Positions 59,387 to 64,000 of a DNA stretch of 64,000 nucleotides are shown here, in pieces (the first letter of the stretch is position 1; each line of letters begins with the position of its first letter). Under the pieces are notes generated by a model. The model did no database searches and had not been told where the DNA came from. It saw only the letters and a program-made list of their open reading frames with translations. The translations under genes and the position numbers were made by a program. The DNA comes from Acholoe squamosa. Its lineage: Eukaryota; Annelida; Polychaeta; Phyllodocida; Polynoidae. The stretch covers positions 43,171,693 to 43,235,692 of the forward strand of contig OX439045.1 of NCBI GenBank assembly GCA_949317995.1. The letters run 5' to 3'.

Positions 59387-59402
59387 AAAAAGGGGGGGGG
59401 GG
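59387..59402 (+). promoter_or_regulatory. Internal polypurine tract 2
   Basis: GAAAAAGGGGGGGGGGG directly after the capsid-like ORF. It resembles a plus-strand primer tract, but no LTR follows. Confidence 0.35.
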
Positions 59403-59418
59403 CGTTGGATACTGAAAC

Positions 59419-59604
59419 ATGTATATATATATAAATAGCCTGGCTATAGGTGGAAAAGGGGGGGGGGAGAGAGAGAGCAGACATGTGCAGGTAAAGAAAG
59501 AGATAAGATGCAATGGCAAGCAAGAATGTTGGCAGTGTAGGAGTGGAACCCCAGCTATACAGACATTGGCGAGCGATAGACACAGACTGCACTCAAAAGT
59601 TTAA
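59419..59604 (+). CDS. Small ORF with CxxC, doubtful
   Basis: 61 codons from an ATG inside a TATATATATATAAATAG string, itself a TATA-like sequence. Residues near 37-60 read ECWQC... HRLH, a possible C-x2-C...H-x2-H zinc site. It spans polypurine tract 3 as a Gly/Arg-rich segment. Could be chance. Confidence 0.25.
   Translation: MYIYINSLAIGGKGGGERESRHVQVKKEIRCNGKQECWQCRSGTPAIQTLASDRHRLHSKV
59452..59482 (+). promoter_or_regulatory. Internal polypurine tract 3
   Basis: GGAAAAGGGGGGGGGGG followed by GAGAGAGAG, the longest and purest purine run of the element in this window. Confidence 0.35.
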
Positions 59605-60584
59605 CAAGACAGAACAACTAGCATGCTACGCGGACATAACCACAACAGTATAACATAGTCAACAGTTTAGATAAGTTATAAACATGAGTTCTAGTGGAAA
59701 AGCCTGGATCATAGACAACGGAAGGTTCATAGCGGTTGAGATGAATTAATGGAGATCAGTTATAATATACTGAAGGAAAGGAATCATCGCCCACTGTAGA
59801 GAGGGTAGAGATATTAAGTCTCAGATACACCCTACTCTATGGATAAGACTTAACCATCTAACACAGTTTGTAGAAAATTGTAATGGGTCGGATCCATTTA
59901 GGATGCATTCAATATAAAATATATTAGAAATACATACCTGAAGTGAAGATCTTAAGGACTAGTAGGAGTAAAGGCATCATCATCATCAGCAGATGAAGTG
60001 GGAGAAGAACTGAAGATAGTAAATAAAGCAGGTATATGAGAAAAGAGAAAGAAGTGCATCACATACAGTAGGCAACCACTATGGGGCACCTTATAAGTTG
60101 TCTAAGGGTGAATGGAAACACTAGTCGGAACCAGCAGGACCACAGTCGCGCCACACATAGAATGACTCCAGTAACAAGGTCCATAATTAAGAGACCTAAG
60201 TTTAAAGGATATATTTGTCCAGAAGTAAGGCATTCTGTTAAAGAACCAGAGCCTATAATTGTTTAATTATTGAAGAAACCCAGACTCTGAGAAATGAAAT
60301 ACAGTGTCTATAGCTGTAGATATATTCAAAAACTGTGAGTGAAATTCTTTTCTAAGAAGGTATTAGGACACATAAAATTCAGCCATATGGGTGTATTAAT
60401 GAGATCAGTTATATACCTGGGACTGTGAATGTGATCGCCGCAACTCACAAATCAGAGGAGTTCAGCGACTTTATAGAGTCAGCTTATACATATATTTTAA
60501 AAGAAAATATGTGTATAGTATCTTATTACAAGAACGAAGTGAGCGTCTCTAGGAATCAAGGTATGAATCACTAGGGAAATATAC
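59605..60584 (+). other. Region between accessory ORFs and antisense ORF
   Basis: Holds only short frames. One has 21 codons (59684-59749, MSSSGKAWIIDNGRFIAVEMN-like). One has 61 codons (60081-60266) ending KFKGYICPEVRHSVKEPEP. One is a 72-codon frame without ATG (60356-60574) preceded by an acceptor-like TTCTTTTCTAAG. Small exons of spliced accessory mRNAs are possible but unproven. Confidence 0.3.
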
Positions 60585-61859
60585 TTACTTCTGCGTGAGG
60601 GTAGAAGCTGGAGAATTCAAGGTAGGAAGGACAGGACCGCCAGGATTAGAAGACTGAGAGGTTTGTGGTCTGGCAGGAAGCTGGTATGGATGATGTCGCA
60701 CACTGGTAGCTGATGAAGACGTTAGGAGGGATATGATTGTCGATGAGCTGTGAGATAGCCGTGAGGAAGAGGCCATGGTGCTGGAGTGACAGGTTAAAGG
60801 TGAAAAGGGTGGACGTTCAGGTGAAAAAGCCAGAGTACTCCAGAAAGAGGGCGACATCACTGGAAGTAGTGGAAGTGAAGCTGCCGAGATTGAAGTGGAG
60901 GAAGACGAGATAAGCTGACCGGAAGTAGAGGAGGTCAGAACCAGCGCGGGTGTATGCAAGCTGGAAGGCGAAAATCTAGGAGCCGATGTGACGCGGGCTT
61001 CTGCAGCTGGAGCGGTCCGGATGGGAAGTTGAGGCATCAAGAGTGAAGAAGCAGCCGGAAGTGAACCGGAAGTAGTGGTGCTGGTGGAGAAGTGGTGTGA
61101 AGACGCGGTGGAATAAATGGGATTGGAAGATAGAGTTGCTCTGGAAGTCAGTGGTGTAGTAGTGGCTAGCAAAAGTGAGTGGTGGAAGGACGAAACACCG
61201 GAAGCAGCAGGTGTGTGAGAAAGCACGCTGTAATCCACATATGAAGAGTGATGTTGAGGTGGTAGTGGACGAGGAGTTGAAGGAACAGCAAAGGAAGCAG
61301 GAAGTGGATACTGGAAGGAGGTATCCACAACTAGAGGAAGGGCTGTAGAGGAAGTCGTTACTACATCAGAAGTGAAGGTGAGCGCCGCACTTGAGGTAGA
61401 GGTAGCAGGCACTATGGCACTATAGATGGGACGCGCACCCAGGGGAGACATCTGTGTAGGATTCCAGGGTGGCACGAAAGGGGTGGTCAAGTTGACAGAC
61501 GGAGGTGTGATATTGACATAAGCAGGCCGATAGGCAGGCCGATAGGCAGGCGCAGGAATAGGTGGAACAGCGGCAGTTGACTGCAAGCGGTAACTGGGGT
61601 CAGGCATCCCATCCAAGTGAATGACGCGCAGTGTCATGTCCGTCATGTGACAAGCCAAGCGTAGATGATCTCGGATGAGAGTATGTGAAGGCAATGTAGC
61701 ACCTCGCGGTCCAGTATATATTAACATGCACGGAACGACATTAGTGTCAACAGATGACAAGTCTCTACAGCCAACCACGTAGGTAAAACCGGGCTGGAGG
61801 CGATCCACCGGGAGATAGACCAAAGCACCATTGATGGAAACGCTGGTGTAACTAGCCAT
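60585..61859 (-). CDS. Antisense ORF, 424 codons, Ser/Thr/Pro-rich
   Basis: Starts with a well-placed ATG (context AAAATGG) and runs against the retroelement's genes. Residues 1-90 have mixed composition typical of a folded domain (LVYLPVDRLQPGFTYVVGC, then HLRLACHMTDMTLRVIHLDG). The rest is low-complexity Ser/Thr/Pro with a triple YRPA repeat near residues 105-117. It has no similarity I recognise. Its start lies 410 bp from the env ATG on the other strand, so a shared divergent promoter is possible. Antisense genes are known in retroviruses (HTLV-1 HBZ) and in some plant Ty3/gypsy elements. Chance is less likely because the frame is open throughout a damaged element. Confidence 0.55.
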   Translation of the reverse strand: MASYTSVSINGALVYLPVDRLQPGFTYVVGCRDLSSVDTNVVPCMLIYTGPRGATLPSHTLIRDHLRLACHMTDMTLRVIHLDGMPDPSYRLQSTAAVPPIPAPAYRPAYRPAYVNITPPSVNLTTPFVPPWNPTQMSPLGARPIYSAIVPATSTSSAALTFTSDVVTTSSTALPLVVDTSFQYPLPASFAVPSTPRPLPPQHHSSYVDYSVLSHTPAASGVSSFHHSLLLATTTPLTSRATLSSNPIYSTASSHHFSTSTTTSGSLPAASSLLMPQLPIRTAPAAEARVTSAPRFSPSSLHTPALVLTSSTSGQLISSSSTSISAASLPLLPVMSPSFWSTLAFSPERPPFSPLTCHSSTMASSSRLSHSSSTIISLLTSSSATSVRHHPYQLPARPQTSQSSNPGGPVLPTLNSPASTLTQK

Positions 61860-62269
61860 TTTGCAGTGCGAACGAGAGGGAAGTCAAGCATCGACTGAGA
61901 ATTTAATTCTAGGTATCTAACCAAGGGGATGGGAAATTGAAATAAGAAGAAAACAAAATATAGTGAAAACTATAGTAAAAAAAAAATTGAGGGCACATTA
62001 GGAGGAGTCGCTGAAACAAAGACTCCAATCCAATAAATTGGTGTTATCAGATGGAAACGACGCACAGATAGACAGGAAGGGAAGGCGCACGTGTTCAGGT
62101 TGACGGGAAAATATATACAAGGAGGGGTAAAAAGGCCATGAACTGGTGAACTATCTGACACGATAGGGCTTATTAAGTGTTCAAGACCAATAAAAACTTC
62201 CAGGAACGATCAGTTAGGAGCCGTAGTAACCCAACTCGAACTGTAACCAGAAGCCATAATAAGAAGAAA
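61860..62269. promoter_or_regulatory. Divergent spacer between antisense ORF and env
   Basis: 410 bp between the two opposed ATGs, with A-rich stretches and no ORF. On the minus strand ATTCTCAGTCG about 35 bp before the ATG resembles an initiator. On the plus strand AACTGTAACCAG before env could be a splice acceptor for an env mRNA. Confidence 0.3.
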
Positions 62270-63829
62270 ATGGCATGGCTAACTATACTATGTGTCTTAT
62301 GTTCCTTGTGGGGTGTGGTAGATGCTGGAAGGCACACTTTCGAGACTTTAGAGAGAGCCGAATTGGGTGTCATTTTGCAACCTGGCAGACGCATTTCTAC
62401 GGCTGAGCACAATCATGTGTCGCAAGTGTTTGTGTTAGGGATACCAGATAGATTACCAGAACCGGAAATGGAAAGTATTTATGAACAATGTGTGAAAAAT
62501 ATGCAGGTTATGTGTGATATTCAACATCACAACAGAACATTATTATTTGAAGATACCTGTGACAATATCAAACAGAAAGAGGAATGGTTGAATCAAATTA
62601 TTAAAAAACTGATACAAGCCCGAGAAGAGGAAGTGGAAAAGCTAATGGAAAACATACCTGAACAACAACAAGTCAAAAGATCTAAGAGAGCCGGTATACC
62701 AGGTCTGAATATTATAGGAGAGTTGTCGTACTATATTTTTGGCACTGGGAGAGCTGATGATGTAGCCAGAAATGAAAAAGATATTCAATTACTGAAGACA
62801 TCATATTATAAGATGCGTGATGTTATTAAAACATTGGCCACAAGTGCTAGCAATGGCTTGGAGGAAGTCATGGCGGAAGTGGGAGAGTTGGCGGATAGAC
62901 AGTTACAGTTGTATGAAATGGCCAAGATATCATTAAAGAGACGGAAGTTGCTGGAAAGAACTCAAACTATGCACACTGTGGCATTATATGAACTATCTAT
63001 TGTATACAACCATGAAAGCCTGCTGACAAGGGTCAAATGGGGGTATATTATACACTTATTAAATGAACTCATTGAGATAAAGGATATGGCAGCTGAGGTA
63101 AGATTGGTATCACGAAGAAAACTATCATCAAAATTGGTCACTAGAGAAGATTTGAAGGAAGCTATAGTCAACACTGAAGTATATTTGAAGGCTACATACC
63201 CACGATTTAGGGTTGCTTTTACTGATCCCGAATATTACTATGTGGTACGAGTATATCAGCACCAAGGTCGTGTGAAGATGCAGATACGGATTCCTGTGGT
63301 GTCAGAGGAACACATATTCTGTGTGTACTCTGTAAAGGTGTTTCCGGTGCCAGTACGTCTGGCCAATAAAGAAGCTGACGGGACGAGAATAGAGGGATTG
63401 CCATCAGAAGTAGCCATATCTAAGAATGGGCGATATTATATATCGGAGCCGGTGGTAAATTGGGCGTGTTGCCATGGCAACTCAATAGCAGTATGCCCAG
63501 ATATTCCACACATGAGGAAAATAGCTGAACGAGGGTGCATGGCGGCACTGATACGAAATGACAAAACGGCCATAGCAGAAACATGTGAGATCAGCTATAT
63601 AGTTCAACCAAGCTTTCCTTCATTTGCGATAGCATTGGGAAAGGGTCGTACTTTGGTATCGGGGCCCGACATACAAGGTCAGTTGATGTGTCAATCGAGC
63701 CCACCTGTTAAGGTGAACATGCATCATTACACCATACTGAACATTGGGTGTGACTGCGCATTCATGACTGCCGGGGCGTGGATGCCTTACAGCTTGGCAG
63801 GATGTGGTCATGTGAACATGGAAAACTAA
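62270..63829 (+). pseudogene. env: env, baculovirus-F/errantivirus-like class I fusion protein, 3' end broken
   Basis: The first true ATG is at 62270 (AAAATGG); the frame upstream to 62177 lacks ATG. Residues 1-19 are a signal peptide (AWLTILCVLCSLWGVVDA). RSKR at 137-140 is a furin site. It is followed by a Gly-rich hydrophobic segment and FGTG near 157-160, the arrangement of F-protein and gypsy-type Env fusion peptides. A long helical region and a Cys-rich domain follow (WACCHGN, AVCP, GCDC). No membrane anchor is present before the stop at 63829. The +1 frame is open from about 63826 to the window end, with an NVT glycosylation site, so a frame break rather than a natural end is likely. 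A product of this type would act at the membrane; the copy as written is truncated. Confidence 0.75.
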
Positions 63830-64000
63830 TGTGACTTTTGTAAATAATGACTTATTACAAATGAATAGTGTTAAGAAATTGACATGGATAAAGGCCGTAC
63901 TAAATGGTGAAACTGTAGAGGTACTGCAGGATGAAGTGTTGCCAAAGTTAGTGAAGACCAAAATGAAACACAGAGCTAGAATACAACAGTCACCAGCAGC
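63830..64000 (+). pseudogene. Probable env continuation in the +1 frame, runs off the window
   Basis: The frame shifted by one base relative to env is open from about 63826 to 64000 (57 codons, no stop). It starts with an N-glycosylation sequon and continues with ordinary soluble-domain composition. The membrane anchor and 3' LTR would lie further right. Confidence 0.45.

Larger units (their letters stand above)
49630..64000 (+). mobile_element. Very large env-bearing Ty3/gypsy retroelement, 3' end outside the window
   Basis: The order is LTR, gag, pol (PR-RT-RNaseH-IN), several small ORFs, an antisense ORF, env. Protease before RT and integrase last place it in Ty3/gypsy, and the envelope resembles that of errantiviruses and the baculovirus F protein. 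Ordinary Ty3/gypsy elements are 5-8 kb; here 14.4 kb is present before the 3' LTR is reached. Between pol and env there are about 5 kb of ORFs with no standard counterpart. The copy is inactive as it stands: in-frame stops interrupt gag-pol at 51769, 54757, 56110 and 56938, and there are frame breaks in gag and at the end of env. Confidence 0.85.

Noticed and set aside
59113-59592. 159-codon minus-strand frame opposite the capsid-like ORF
   Set aside because: The plus-strand ORF has clear capsid similarity; the minus frame also crosses the purine tracts and looks like a shadow.

Overview
The window reads as nuclear DNA of an animal, most likely a marine invertebrate. Supporting signs are GT-AG introns around immunoglobulin-type exons, an intronless class A GPCR, many small inverted-repeat elements, tRNA-derived SINEs, microsatellites, and a Ty3/gypsy element with a baculovirus-F-like envelope. 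I cannot fix the species; a cephalochordate or another marine invertebrate is only a guess. Host genes are sparse.

Layout. Positions 1-22400 hold no gene I can support and are filled with foldback elements and simple repeats. Three plus-strand exons at 22403-25002 form the 3' end of an Ig-domain gene whose last Ig-like domain seems to lack the usual F-strand cysteine. Positions 25000-39900 are repeat territory: a TTGCAA-rich duplicated block (28770-31170), an LTR-like stretch with two tandem arrays (about 34520-36180), a pair of inverted repeats 2.4 kb apart (36441 and 38798), an ~82-bp satellite interrupted by a tRNA-like sequence (37362-37920), and a hammerhead-ribozyme-like core (38951-38977, minus). 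A complete single-exon GPCR lies on the minus strand at 39937-40956. Positions 41000-49600 are again repeats.

The main object is a very large Ty3/gypsy element that starts with an LTR at about 49630 and runs off the right edge (at least 14.4 kb). It has a long Gag with a capsid domain, a Gly/Arg-rich tail and a CHHC zinc knuckle. A GGGAAAC heptamer sits in the Gag register and would give a -1 shift into Pol (protease, RT, RNase H, integrase with GPY/F module, charged tail). Between Pol and Env lie about 5 kb of extra material: a C2H2-finger ORF, a Cys/His basic ORF joined to it by a UAAUG overlap, a short ORF that looks like a second copy of the capsid N-terminal domain, three purine tracts, short ORFs, and a 424-codon antisense ORF divergent from Env. 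Env has a signal peptide, a furin site and a fusion-peptide-like segment.

This copy is damaged. Gag-pol carries in-frame stops at 51769, 54757, 56110 and 56938 (plus one at 50308 if the ATG at 50296 is the start), there is a frame break in Gag near 52958-53003, and a frame break ends Env at 63829. The accessory and antisense ORFs remain open. If they recur in other copies, the element is a multi-gene, virus-like Ty3 lineage with its own regulatory and possibly copy-control proteins.
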